Source: Helicobacter mehlei
Lineage (GTDB): Bacteria; Campylobacterota; Campylobacteria; Campylobacterales; Helicobacteraceae
Length of the DNA stretch: 64,000 bases
NCBI RefSeq assembly: GCF_003660265.1
Contig: NZ_QXQP01000007.1
Span: 1-64,000 of the forward strand
Direction: 5' to 3'
Shown here: piece after piece, positions 28,600 to 36,829 of the stretch
How positions within the stretch are numbered: position 1 is the first letter of the stretch
How the letters are laid out: each line of letters starts with the position of its first letter
Position numbers and translations under genes: made by a program
Notes under the pieces: model-generated
Database searches by the model: none
Seen by the model: the letters and a program-made list of their open reading frames with translations, nothing else
What the model was told of the DNA's origin: nothing

Positions 28600-28607
28600 T
28601 ATACAAT
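28600..28607 (+). promoter_or_regulatory. Putative -10 region of the cytochrome c peroxidase gene
   Basis: GGCTATACAATAAA contains overlapping TATACA and TACAAT hexamers about 33 bases before the ATG, in the only gap between queF and the peroxidase gene. Confidence 0.4.
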
Positions 28608-28637
28608 AAACTTTTATTTTTTATTAATGGGGTGTCT

Positions 28638-29765
28638 ATGTTGTGTGTATTCCAAAAAAATCGTGTTTTGTCTGGTGTGTTGGTGGGGGCGTTGGCTGTA
28701 GCAGGCTTGGGTGCCAAAAACAAAACCCAAGCGGATTTTGCCTTGATCAAGCGGGCATTAGAGGCTAATTTAGTGCCCATGCCCCAAGGTAAGGATTTGC
28801 AAAAATATCTGGTCAAAAAGGTTACCGATTTGGGACTCTCTCATAAGGGGCCAGTGATGACTAAGGCGCAGGTGGAATTGGGCAAGAAACTTTATTTAGA
28901 CCCTAGAATTTCGACCTCTTATTTGATCTCTTGTAACACCTGCCATAATTTGGGGTTGGCAGGTGTGGATTTAGTCTCTAGGGCAGTAGGTGAAGGCTGG
29001 AAGCCCAATCCACACTTTCTCAATTCGCCCACAGTATATAACTCTGTCTTTAATTCGGTGCAATTTTGGGATGGGCGTGCGGCACACTTGGGCGATCAGG
29101 CAAAAGGACCCATTAGCAGTCCTGTTGAGATGAATGCTGATCCTAAAGTGGTGGAAGCCAAGATCAATTCTATGCCCGGGTATGTCAAAGCTTTTAAACG
29201 GGCTTATGGCAACCATGTCAAGATCGATTTTAACCTCATTGCAGATACCATCGCCATGTTTGAAGCGACTTTAAACACGCCTAGCCGTTATGACGACTTC
29301 TTAAGGGGCAATGTCAAAGCCCTAAGTCCACAAGAAAAAGAAGGCTTGAAACTCTTTTTAGATAAGGGCTGTATTGCTTGCCACAATGGAATCAATCTAG
29401 GGGGGACTATGCAACCCTTCCAAGTGGCGGCACCTTACAAATTTGCCAATGTGGGCGACTTTAAGGGGAATAAAGATGGCATGGTCAAAGTGCCCACTCT
29501 ACGCAATATCCTAGAAACCATGCCCTATTTCCACAATGGGCAGTATTGGGATGTTAAAGACGCGATTAAAGAGATGGGAGCAATCCAGTTAGGCATTACT
29601 ATTAATGATGAAGAGGCTAAAAAGATCGCAATTTTCTTTGGTGCGCTCACTGGCAAAAAACCCACGATTGTTTATCCTGATCTGCCCACCATCACAGCAA
29701 CTACACCTAAACCCGAGGGGATCATGGAAGGCGATAACCCCAAGCCTAAAGCTCCTTCGCATTAG
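28638..29765 (+). CDS. ccpA: Cytochrome c peroxidase (di-heme)
   Basis: Periplasmic peroxide-reducing enzyme that takes electrons from cytochrome c. An N-terminal signal peptide (VLSGVLVGALAVAGLGA) is followed by two c-type heme sites, CNTCH (~residue 99) and CIACH (~residue 250), as in bacterial CCP/MauG-like enzymes. Conserved contexts: LGKKLYLDPRIS, FWDGRAAHLGDQAKGPI, KVPTLRNILETMPYFHNG. About 375 residues; the last ~30 form a Thr/Pro-rich tail longer than usual. The ATG at 28638 is preferred over a GTG two codons upstream because of spacing to GGGGTG. Confidence 0.93.
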   Translation: MLCVFQKNRVLSGVLVGALAVAGLGAKNKTQADFALIKRALEANLVPMPQGKDLQKYLVKKVTDLGLSHKGPVMTKAQVELGKKLYLDPRISTSYLISCNTCHNLGLAGVDLVSRAVGEGWKPNPHFLNSPTVYNSVFNSVQFWDGRAAHLGDQAKGPISSPVEMNADPKVVEAKINSMPGYVKAFKRAYGNHVKIDFNLIADTIAMFEATLNTPSRYDDFLRGNVKALSPQEKEGLKLFLDKGCIACHNGINLGGTMQPFQVAAPYKFANVGDFKGNKDGMVKVPTLRNILETMPYFHNGQYWDVKDAIKEMGAIQLGITINDEEAKKIAIFFGALTGKKPTIVYPDLPTITATTPKPEGIMEGDNPKPKAPSH

Positions 29766-29773
29766 TTTTTGGG

Positions 29774-29779
29774 TATAAT
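29774..29779 (+). promoter_or_regulatory. Putative -10 box of rpmB
   Basis: GGGTATAATGCC has a perfect TATAAT, 32 bases before the rpmB ATG and just after the peroxidase stop. Confidence 0.55.
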
Positions 29780-29810
29780 GCCCGTTTTATTTTAAAAACA
29801 AGGAGAGTTT

Positions 29811-29999
29811 ATGGCAAGAAGATGTTTAGTGAGCAATAAAGGTCCGATGGTGGGTAACCGCGTAAGCCATGCCAATAATAAAAACAAAAGGCGGTTGTTG
29901 CCCAATCTACACACCATCCACATCCGCCTAGAAGATGGCACACGCAAAAAACTCAAGGTGGCGGCTTCCACGCTAAGGACCATGCGTAAGAGCAAGTAG
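29811..29999 (+). CDS. rpmB: 50S ribosomal protein L28
   Basis: 62 residues, the short L28 form. [27 protein letters not shown] and the TLRTMRK C-terminus are typical. Two N-terminal Cys-type positions of the zinc form are absent except one Cys, so it is likely a zinc-independent version. AAGGAG precedes the ATG. Followed closely by the potassium channel gene, an order I recall as HP0491-HP0490. Confidence 0.95.
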   Translation: MARRCLVSNKGPMVGNRVSHANNKNKRRLLPNLHTIHIRLEDGTRKKLKVAASTLRTMRKSK

Positions 30000-30016
30000 G
30001 GTTTTATGCCCACGTG

Positions 30017-31156
30017 ATGTTTAAAAAGATCAAGGCCTTCCTATTTTCGGTTAAAAAGAAAAAGGTTAAAGCCGACTACAATCTCAACGCCGAGATTTAC
30101 GCCCAATTTGAAGTTTTTAGACTGCCTTTAGTGCTGATCCAGTGTTTTATTTTGGCGGGCACTTTGGGTTATTTGGCCCTGCAAGACTACAGCCTAATGC
30201 AGGCTTTTTTTCAAACCACCTACACTTTTACTGCAACGGGTTTTGGTGCGCTCAACGAGCATGAATTTAATACTATCAGTATTTTTTTCACCTCCATTAT
30301 CATGTTTTGCGGGACGGGGGTAGTAACTTTTAGCGTGGCAATTTTAATCAATGTGATCAATAAGGGCGTACTAGCAGGATTAATTCGGGAGAAGAGAATG
30401 ATTTACAAAATAGCCAGACTTAAAAACCACTATGTGATCTGTTATCATAACGAATACACCATTGAGCTCAGCAAGCAATTTCGAAGCGCGCAGATTCCTT
30501 TCGTGGTGGTGGATAATGCGCCCAACTTTGAGGAAGAAGCCATCAAGCACAAATACCCCTACTACATCACCGGCGATCCCCACACCAACTTAGCCATGCT
30601 CAAAACCCATTTGAGTAGTGCTAGGGGCGTGGTAACCTTTTCAGAGATTTTGCCAGTGAATGTCGCCTTGATTGTGAGCGTGCGTCTCTTTGAAAAGGAG
30701 CTCAAACGCAAGCCCTACTATGTGATTGCCAGCGCACATAGTGATGAAGGCTTGGAAAAGCTCAAAAAACTCGGGGCTGATAGTGTAGTTTCGCCCACAA
30801 AGCTGATGGCACAACGGGTGAGCGCGATGGCAATTCGCCCTGATATGGAAAATATCCTTGAAAAATTCATCTATAAAAAAGATACGCTATTAGACCTAGA
30901 AGAGGTCATTGTGCCCAAAGAGAGTTGGCTAGTCCAGCGCAAGCTCAAAGAAGCCCATTTTAGAGAGATCACGAAAGTTTTTATTATTGGGATCATCCAA
31001 AAGGACGGGCGTTATATCCCCATGCCCGATGGGGAAGCCATCATTGCTAGCGAGTCTAAGTTATTAATAATCGGCACTTCTGAGGGCGTGGAAAAATCCA
31101 AAACTTTTATCTTGCAACACCAACGGCCTATGGAGATGGATTTCATCACACTGTGA
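30017..31156 (+). CDS. kch: Potassium channel with RCK (TrkA-N) domain
   Basis: An inner-membrane K+ channel needed for gastric colonisation in H. pylori (HpKchA). Two membrane helices (~residues 33-54 and ~90-115) flank a pore loop with the unusual filter TATGFGALNEHEF in place of TVGYGD. From ~125 a Rossmann RCK domain follows (NHYVICYHNEYTIELSKQ, VVDNAPNFEEEAIKHKYPYYITGD), then a C-terminal TrkA-C-like region (VPKESWLVQRKLKEAHFREI). About 379 residues. The ATG at 30017 is used instead of the GTG one codon before; no good RBS is seen, so translation may be coupled to rpmB. Confidence 0.92.
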   Translation: MFKKIKAFLFSVKKKKVKADYNLNAEIYAQFEVFRLPLVLIQCFILAGTLGYLALQDYSLMQAFFQTTYTFTATGFGALNEHEFNTISIFFTSIIMFCGTGVVTFSVAILINVINKGVLAGLIREKRMIYKIARLKNHYVICYHNEYTIELSKQFRSAQIPFVVVDNAPNFEEEAIKHKYPYYITGDPHTNLAMLKTHLSSARGVVTFSEILPVNVALIVSVRLFEKELKRKPYYVIASAHSDEGLEKLKKLGADSVVSPTKLMAQRVSAMAIRPDMENILEKFIYKKDTLLDLEEVIVPKESWLVQRKLKEAHFREITKVFIIGIIQKDGRYIPMPDGEAIIASESKLLIIGTSEGVEKSKTFILQHQRPMEMDFITL

Positions 31157-31236
31157 GGGTTTAGACCTCCAGCAGGGTTTAAAGAGCCTTAAATAAAATT
31201 TGCTACCATGCCAGCATCCAACATACAAGGGTGTTC

Positions 31237-32643
31237 ATGGACACGCATGGTTTTCAGAAAATCAAGGACAAGAGTTACTATTTTTACCAGTCTTTCCGCT
31301 TTAAGCGCTACATCATTTATATTTTAATCACCATTTTAGCTATCGGTCTGCCCTTTGTGCATATGGGTGAGGGGCAGGTGTTTCTCATCTCTTTTGAGCA
31401 CAAGCAAATCCACTTGTTAGGCAATATTTACAGCGCACAAGAGATGTATTTATTGCCCCTCTTGGTAATTTTCTTATTTGTCTTTATCTTTTTCATGACT
31501 TCCATGCTGGGGCGGGTGTGGTGCGGGTGGGGGTGTCCACAGACTATTTTTAGGGTAATCCATCGCGATCTCATTGAAACTAAGATTTTAGGTTTGCGCA
31601 CCCAGATTAACAATAAACAACGCCCTGTGCGTTCAGATCTGAAAAATTGGCTCAAAAAGATCGCGAGTTGTATTTTATTTTTGCCCGTCCCGATTGCAGC
31701 GATGGCAGTGTTGTTATTTTATTTTGTCCCCCCCTATGAGTTTTTAGAGGGGATCAATGCACCTAAAGAGCACATGTTGTTACTGGGCATTTGGGCAGCT
31801 TTAAGCGCGGTAGTTTTCTTTGATATTGTGGTTGTGCAAGAACGCTTTTGTATTTATCTATGCCCTTACGCACGGGTGCAAAGCGTGCTTTTTGATGATG
31901 ACACCCTAAACCCCATTTACGATACCCAACGTGGGGGGCTCATCTATGACAAGAAGGATATGAAAATCCCTGCCCTCCCCCAAAAGCGCAATCCGGCTAA
32001 TGAATGCGTGAGTTGCAACCATTGTGTCTTGGTCTGCCCGACACACATTGACATTAGAAAAGGTATGCAATTAGAATGCATTAATTGCTTGGAATGCGTA
32101 GATGCTTGCACCATGACGATGGGGAAATTAAACAAGCCCAGTCTGATTAATTGGTCTTCAAGTAATGCCACGAGCACCAAGCAGAAAGTCAGATTGTGGC
32201 GTACCAAAACCATCGCCTACATTGGGGTGCTGGTCTTAGTGATCGGGGCGTTGATTGTGGGGTCTTTAGAGAAGGCCTCGATGATTTTAGACATCACGCA
32301 TGGCGGGCGTTTATATAGTGTTAAAAATGGGTATGTCAAAAACACCTATATTTTTCTCTTCCAAAACACCAGTAGCAAAACCCACACCTACACTTTTAGC
32401 ATCGACGATCCGCATATTAGCATTGTGCGCCCCAAAAACCCCCTCTCTATTGGCGCAAGGGGTAAAATGAAGGTTGTGGTAGTTTTGCGCATGCCTATGG
32501 AGGCAGCCAAACAAGCCTACGGCAAACACGATGTTACCCACGCCAAACGCGGAATTTTGCCCATCGCGATCAAAGCTTACAGCACAGATGATCCCAGCAT
32601 CACTTCCACGCAAGAGAGCGTTTTTATCGTCCCGGATTTTTAG
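31237..32643 (+). CDS. ccoG: Cytochrome c oxidase accessory protein CcoG (FixG/RdxA)
   Basis: Polyferredoxin-type membrane protein that reduces copper for assembly of cbb3 oxidase. Five membrane segments (near residues 20-45, 65-90, 140-165, 180-200 and 320-345). The CGWGCPQTIFR motif follows TM2. Two 4Fe-4S sites lie in CVSCNHCVLVCPTHIDIRKG and CINCLECVDACTM. The C-terminus is a periplasmic Ig-like domain. About 468 residues. The ATG at 31237 has AAGG at six bases, better than the GTG two codons earlier. A -10-like TACCAT lies near 31203. The ccoNOQP genes are not in the window. Confidence 0.93.
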   Translation: MDTHGFQKIKDKSYYFYQSFRFKRYIIYILITILAIGLPFVHMGEGQVFLISFEHKQIHLLGNIYSAQEMYLLPLLVIFLFVFIFFMTSMLGRVWCGWGCPQTIFRVIHRDLIETKILGLRTQINNKQRPVRSDLKNWLKKIASCILFLPVPIAAMAVLLFYFVPPYEFLEGINAPKEHMLLLGIWAALSAVVFFDIVVVQERFCIYLCPYARVQSVLFDDDTLNPIYDTQRGGLIYDKKDMKIPALPQKRNPANECVSCNHCVLVCPTHIDIRKGMQLECINCLECVDACTMTMGKLNKPSLINWSSSNATSTKQKVRLWRTKTIAYIGVLVLVIGALIVGSLEKASMILDITHGGRLYSVKNGYVKNTYIFLFQNTSSKTHTYTFSIDDPHISIVRPKNPLSIGARGKMKVVVVLRMPMEAAKQAYGKHDVTHAKRGILPIAIKAYSTDDPSITSTQESVFIVPDF

Positions 32644-32664
32644 ATTCTAAGGTGTGAAGGGAGG

Positions 32665-32688
32665 TTGGCTAGCAAGAGGGCTAGCCAA
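32665..32688. terminator. Perfect 9-bp inverted repeat between convergent genes
   Basis: TTGGCTAGC, a 6-base loop AAGAGG, then GCTAGCCAA. It sits in the 53-base gap between the ccoG stop and the stop of the convergent porin gene and would fold in either transcript. No strong T run; a bidirectional terminator is the likely role. Confidence 0.55.
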
Positions 32689-32696
32689 GAGGCAAG

Positions 32697-33452
32697 TTAG
32701 AAGTTGTAGCGGTACCCAGCATAGAGGCTGTATTGGCGGCGGTAAGTGAAAGCCAAGCCTTCTTTGCTGTAGAAATAGTAGTCGTTGATGGTCGGGATTT
32801 TGACCCCAAAGTCAAATTCTTGGTGCTTGCCAATGGCGGTGCGTAAACCGGCGTTGAACAAAAATTGGAAGATCGCTGGATCGATTTTGCCTCCTAGACC
32901 CCGCTCGACCATGAAGTGTTTTGTTGTGTTGCCCCAAGAGTTACCCGCAATGGCCGCTCCAAAGAAAAAGCCAAAAGTGACATCTTGCTTGTTGATCACA
33001 TTGTAAAGCGTGTCGATTCCCACACCATAGGTGAACATGTCTGAGAGGTTAGCAACAGCTGGACAAGGCGAAGCACCACCAGCAGTAGGAGTATTGACAC
33101 TGCTCATCGTTGTGCCTGATGGACAAGTTAGTGCATTAGCCCCAAAAACGGCATGTCCATAGTCAAAAAACCCGTAATAACGCAGACCAAACCATTTTTT
33201 CTTACCCAAAAACTGCTTATAGCCCACGCTAACACCCAATCCCTGCATCACGGCCAAATAATGGTAAGTCCCAGTAGGGAGAGTATGGATCTGCAACAAA
33301 GGATTACCACTCTTGTTCGTGATCGTCTGCCCCGCTTGCCCAACTTGATAACTCGCACCCACATACCATGCGCTCCTCTCTGCGCTCAGAGTCGTGAGCG
33401 AACCGCTCAGTGCTACAGCACTGGATACTAAGGCGTAGAATGTTTTTCTCAT
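32697..33452 (-). CDS. Outer membrane protein of the Helicobacter Hop/Hor/Hof type
   Basis: A 251-residue beta-barrel protein. The signal peptide (MRKTFYALVSSAVALSGSLTTLSA) is followed by the typical Helicobacter OMP start SAWYVGASYQVGQ. Alternating hydrophobic strands include GVSVGYKQFLG, WFGLRYYGFFDYGHAVFG and FTYGVGIDTLYNVI. The protein ends YAGYRYNF with a C-terminal Phe for BAM recognition. An insertion with a Cys pair (TCPSG ... SPCPAV) probably forms a surface loop disulfide. It belongs to the small Hor/Hof-like group without an adhesin domain. Promoter and A8 tract are upstream. Confidence 0.88.
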   Translation of the reverse strand: MRKTFYALVSSAVALSGSLTTLSAERSAWYVGASYQVGQAGQTITNKSGNPLLQIHTLPTGTYHYLAVMQGLGVSVGYKQFLGKKKWFGLRYYGFFDYGHAVFGANALTCPSGTTMSSVNTPTAGGASPCPAVANLSDMFTYGVGIDTLYNVINKQDVTFGFFFGAAIAGNSWGNTTKHFMVERGLGGKIDPAIFQFLFNAGLRTAIGKHQEFDFGVKIPTINDYYFYSKEGLAFTYRRQYSLYAGYRYNF

Positions 33453-33490
33453 ATAATCCTCTTTTCAATGAATGTTAATGATTTCCCCTT

Positions 33491-33510
33491 ATTCTAGCAT
33501 ATTTTTTTTA
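33491..33510 (-). promoter_or_regulatory. Porin promoter with extended -10 and A8 tract
   Basis: Read on the minus strand: A8 (33502-33509), then TATGCTAGAAT, where TAGAAT (33491-33496) is an extended -10. The run of eight A lies just upstream of the -10, so a change in tract length would alter spacing. The leader to the ATG is about 32 bases. Confidence 0.5.
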
Positions 33511-33544
33511 AGATTTGGGCATTTGCCGTTTAAAGAGAAAAATT

Positions 33545-34813
33545 TTATGCCAAAACCCGATCCAAGAGTTCTAAGGGGTGCAAAAATTGCGTGGGCGCGT
33601 CAATTTGCTCTAGGGCGTTATTGAGTTGCACCCGACACGCCGAACATTCCGCACTCACAATTTGGGCGTGGGTGCTCACAATATCACGGGCTTTGGGCAG
33701 ACCAGCTTGGAGAGTCAAGGAGTAGTGCTCGCTTTGCATGCTCACCCCCCCAAAGCCACAACAGCGATCGCTCTCCTGCATTTCAATGATTTGGTGGTTG
33801 GTTTGTAAAAGCATGCGCGGCTCTGCATAAACCCCTAAAACCTTTTTGGCATGGCAAGGATCGTGATAGGTCAAGCTCAAAGGGCTTTTGGGGCGTTGTT
33901 TGAGTAAATCTATTAGGGCGGTGTACTGGGCTAGAAATGCAGAGGCTAGTTGTAGCTTGTCCTGAATGGTGCTGAATTTGTCTAGCCACTCTTGACGATC
34001 CTTAAGATCGGGAATATTTTTGAACACATGGGGGTAATCTTTTTTGAGCATGCTAATGCAAGTGGCTTCAGGGACCAAGATTGCTTCTACTTGGGGAGCG
34101 ATGTTAGCTAGAGAGGCGGTATTTTTTTGGGCTAGAAAAAGGGCACTCTTGGCATCTCCACTAAAATAGGCTGGCGCACCGCAACAAACTTGTTGGGGTA
34201 AGATCACCCCAATTCCTAGTTTGTCCAGCAAAGAGAGCAAACTTTTACCCACATTGGGGTAATTGTAATTCCCCAAGCACCCAATGAAGATCCCTACTTT
34301 TCTAACGGGCCGATCTGGTGGGTTTTGGGGCGTGATTTCTGGTGGGTGGCTGTTTAAAAAACTCTTGGAGGCAAAGGGGAAAAAGGCGCGTTTTTGCAAG
34401 AGGCTTAAGTTGGGGTTTTTAGCGCGCCATTTGAAACGCCATTTGAGCTTGTCATTTTCTTGTTTGAAGGCACACGGGGCTAGGACATGGCAAAAAGAAA
34501 AGACAAAATCCATCAGCTTTGGGTGGCGCAACAAGAAAAAATAGAGTTTTTTATGCCAGCTGATGGGGTGTTTGGCGGTGCTCAAATAGCGCACCTTTTC
34601 AATCATCACATCAATGGGCAAATGCAAGGGGCAGACTTGCACGCAAGTGGTGCACAAAAAACAAGTATCAAAAATGCCCTTCACATCGGGGCTAAACTCC
34701 AAACTCTCTTGCTTGACTTGGGCGATCAAGTCCAAAAACCCACGTGGAGAGGTGGTCTCGTCCTTATGGATGCGATAAATCGTGCAACTAGGGACACATT
34801 TCCCGCACTTCAC
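33545..34813 (-). CDS. glpC: Iron-sulfur CCG-domain oxidoreductase subunit (GlpC/GlcF type)
   Basis: A cytoplasmic or membrane-peripheral electron-transfer subunit. Two N-terminal 4Fe-4S motifs (KCGKCVPSC and CFLCTTCVQVCP), then two CCG domains (CCGAPAYFSGDA and CCGFGGVSMQSEHY) that bind further Fe-S or heterodisulfide-type clusters. The counterpart in H. pylori is named glpC, but its substrate partner is unclear; glycolate or lactate oxidase subunits look alike. The first canonical start is a GTG at 34811-34813, yet the same frame is open upstream to 34906 and encodes PTELLEEIKRVTQACV, which holds the missing first Cys of the motif. The true start is therefore unclear, or the 5' end is frameshifted. 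Confidence 0.82.
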   Translation of the reverse strand: MKCGKCVPSCTIYRIHKDETTSPRGFLDLIAQVKQESLEFSPDVKGIFDTCFLCTTCVQVCPLHLPIDVMIEKVRYLSTAKHPISWHKKLYFFLLRHPKLMDFVFSFCHVLAPCAFKQENDKLKWRFKWRAKNPNLSLLQKRAFFPFASKSFLNSHPPEITPQNPPDRPVRKVGIFIGCLGNYNYPNVGKSLLSLLDKLGIGVILPQQVCCGAPAYFSGDAKSALFLAQKNTASLANIAPQVEAILVPEATCISMLKKDYPHVFKNIPDLKDRQEWLDKFSTIQDKLQLASAFLAQYTALIDLLKQRPKSPLSLTYHDPCHAKKVLGVYAEPRMLLQTNHQIIEMQESDRCCGFGGVSMQSEHYSLTLQAGLPKARDIVSTHAQIVSAECSACRVQLNNALEQIDAPTQFLHPLELLDRVLA

Positions 34814-34865
34814 GCAAGCCTGCGTTACCCTCTTGATTTCTTCTAATAACTCTGTGGGCGCAACA

Positions 34866-36242
34866 TTAAAGGGTTTGGCTAAAGCGTTTGTCTTTATGTT
34901 GATCCCCTAGGTAGGCATCAAAGAACATAGCAATATTGCGCACCAGCATCGCCCCCGTTGCGCTGGTTTTCAGCCCGTCTTGATCCAAAATAACCAAGCC
35001 CTCTTGCTCGTAGGGTTTTAAAGCCTCCAAAGCTTGCTTAAAGTGCTCTTTAAAATCAATCCCAAAACTCCTTTCAATGGCACTAAAATTGAGCTCTAAA
35101 TTATTCATCAAGTGCATAATGACTTCTTTTCTTAGCTCATCTTCTCTACTCAGTCTAAAACCCCGCTCCACAGGCAAATGACCGCTATCCAAAGCCTGCT
35201 CGTAGCGTTTTAAATCCTTAAAGTTTTGGGTGTAATAATCCAACCCCTCACCAATGCTAGTAACCCCAACGCCGATGGTTTGGGAAAATTTCTGGGTGGT
35301 GTAACCTTGAAAATTGCGTCTGAGCTGTTTGTTTTGCAAGGCAAGATAAAGTTCATTATCTTTTTTGGCGAAGTGATCCATGCCAATCATCTCATAGCCC
35401 CGTGCCTTTAAAAACCCAATTAAAAACTGCAAGAGTTCTAATTTTTGCTTTGGGCTGGGCAGGGTGGTGGGGTCAATTTTCATGGTGTGCTTGACCCAAG
35501 GCACATGGGCGTAGTTAAAAATCGCCAAGCGATCGGGGTTGAGATCTAGGGTTTTTACAAGCGTTTGCTCAAAACTAGCCAAAGTCTGGAAGGGCAGACC
35601 ATAGATGAGATCAAAATTGATCGAATTGATGCCAAATTCCCGAGCCAAAGAGACTTTTTCTTGTACCAACTCAAAGCTCTGCAAGCGGTTGATCGCTTGT
35701 TGCACCTGTAAATCAAAATCTTGCACCCCAAAGCTTAGGCGGTTAAACCCGTATTGGTGTAAAACCTCCATTTGGGCGCGCTCAAAATGGCGCGGATCGA
35801 TCTCGCATGCCAATTCGGCATGGGGGGCAAAATTAGGGAAGGTGTGGAAGATATCTTGGATAATGCGTTTTAATTGCGTGGCACTAAAAAAAGTGGGCGT
35901 GCCCCCGCCAAAGTGTAACTGCACCACTTCTTTATGCGTGTCTAAATACCGCTTTAAAAGTGCCAATTCTTTCTCAAGATAGCCGATGTAGCGTTCTTTT
36001 TTACGCTGGCTATTGGTGTAGATCACATTGCACGCACAAAAATAGCACGCGCTCTTGCAAAAGGGTAAATGGAAGTAAAGTGATAGGGGGATTTGCGGAT
36101 CGCTTCTTTGGAAGGCTTGGATCAAGTCCATCTCTTGAAACTGGCTAGAAAACTCCACTGCCGTAGGGTAGCTGGTGTAGCGGGGTCCGGGTTTGGAGTA
36201 AGAGGCGTATTTTTGGAAATCAAGGGTTTGGGGGGCTGGCAT
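34866..36242 (-). CDS. hemN: Oxygen-independent coproporphyrinogen III oxidase
   Basis: Radical SAM enzyme converting coproporphyrinogen III to protoporphyrinogen IX. 458 residues, the long true-HemN form. PRYTSYPTAVEFS at the N-terminus and the CKSACYFCACNVIYT cluster (CX3CX2C plus the fourth HemN Cys) are present, then HFGGGTPTF, CEIDPRHFE, GFNRLSFGVQDFD, FDLIYGLPFQT and GMDHFAKKDNELY. It lies one base after the UPF0763 gene, within the rnhA-glpC operon. Confidence 0.95.
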   Translation of the reverse strand: MPAPQTLDFQKYASYSKPGPRYTSYPTAVEFSSQFQEMDLIQAFQRSDPQIPLSLYFHLPFCKSACYFCACNVIYTNSQRKKERYIGYLEKELALLKRYLDTHKEVVQLHFGGGTPTFFSATQLKRIIQDIFHTFPNFAPHAELACEIDPRHFERAQMEVLHQYGFNRLSFGVQDFDLQVQQAINRLQSFELVQEKVSLAREFGINSINFDLIYGLPFQTLASFEQTLVKTLDLNPDRLAIFNYAHVPWVKHTMKIDPTTLPSPKQKLELLQFLIGFLKARGYEMIGMDHFAKKDNELYLALQNKQLRRNFQGYTTQKFSQTIGVGVTSIGEGLDYYTQNFKDLKRYEQALDSGHLPVERGFRLSREDELRKEVIMHLMNNLELNFSAIERSFGIDFKEHFKQALEALKPYEQEGLVILDQDGLKTSATGAMLVRNIAMFFDAYLGDQHKDKRFSQTL

Positions 36243-36243
36243 T

Positions 36244-36774
36244 TTAAAAGGGAATTTGTAGATTATCTAAGTCCAAACCCTCTTGCTTTTTCTCCTCTAA
36301 AAATTCAGAGAAATTAAAAAAGAGGTTGGGGTGTTGCTTTTTGACCTGTTTGACAAAATCAAGCGAGGAAATCTTAGGCAAGCTCCCATCACTCCCACGC
36401 ATGGCTTCTAGCTTTTTAAAAACAACCGCCATTGCATCGGCAAAATCAATCGGCGTAAGGGTTGCCATATCCCTTTCAAGCTCCACCACGATCTTATCTT
36501 CATAGGCTTTTTGGATCATGCGTACAATGTGTTGGAGCAAAGCTTCTGGGATCACCACATAGCGGTGATTTTGCTCATCTTGCATAAACCATGCCTCTTT
36601 GGGATCAAACGCCCCCTCTTCTAGCTCTAAGAGCATTTGCTTAGAATCAAGAGATTTTGCTTGGACACGATTTTTTCCCGACTCTAAGCTTTGATACATA
36701 CCCTGCGTGCTACTCTGGTTGTTTCTAGCCCGGGTCCTCCTAGTTCTAGAGGTTTGGGAATTGATCTCCTGCAT
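36244..36774 (-). CDS. UPF0763 / DUF2603 family protein
   Basis: Conserved epsilonproteobacterial protein of unknown function, 176 residues, cytoplasmic. The first ~30 residues are Ser/Thr/Arg/Gln-rich and probably disordered (SRTRRTRARNNQ). The conserved core follows: LELEEGAFDPKEAWFMQDE, VVIPEALLQHIVRMIQKAYED, and a C-terminal FNFSEFLEEKK segment. Same position between aroC and hemN in H. pylori as I recall (HP0664). Fifty-five bases separate it from aroC, with no clear promoter. Confidence 0.85.
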   Translation of the reverse strand: MQEINSQTSRTRRTRARNNQSSTQGMYQSLESGKNRVQAKSLDSKQMLLELEEGAFDPKEAWFMQDEQNHRYVVIPEALLQHIVRMIQKAYEDKIVVELERDMATLTPIDFADAMAVVFKKLEAMRGSDGSLPKISSLDFVKQVKKQHPNLFFNFSEFLEEKKQEGLDLDNLQIPF

Positions 36775-36829
36775 GCGATCCCCTTTTTGGATGGTTTCAT
36801 CTATTGTAGCACAAAATCCACAACAAAAC

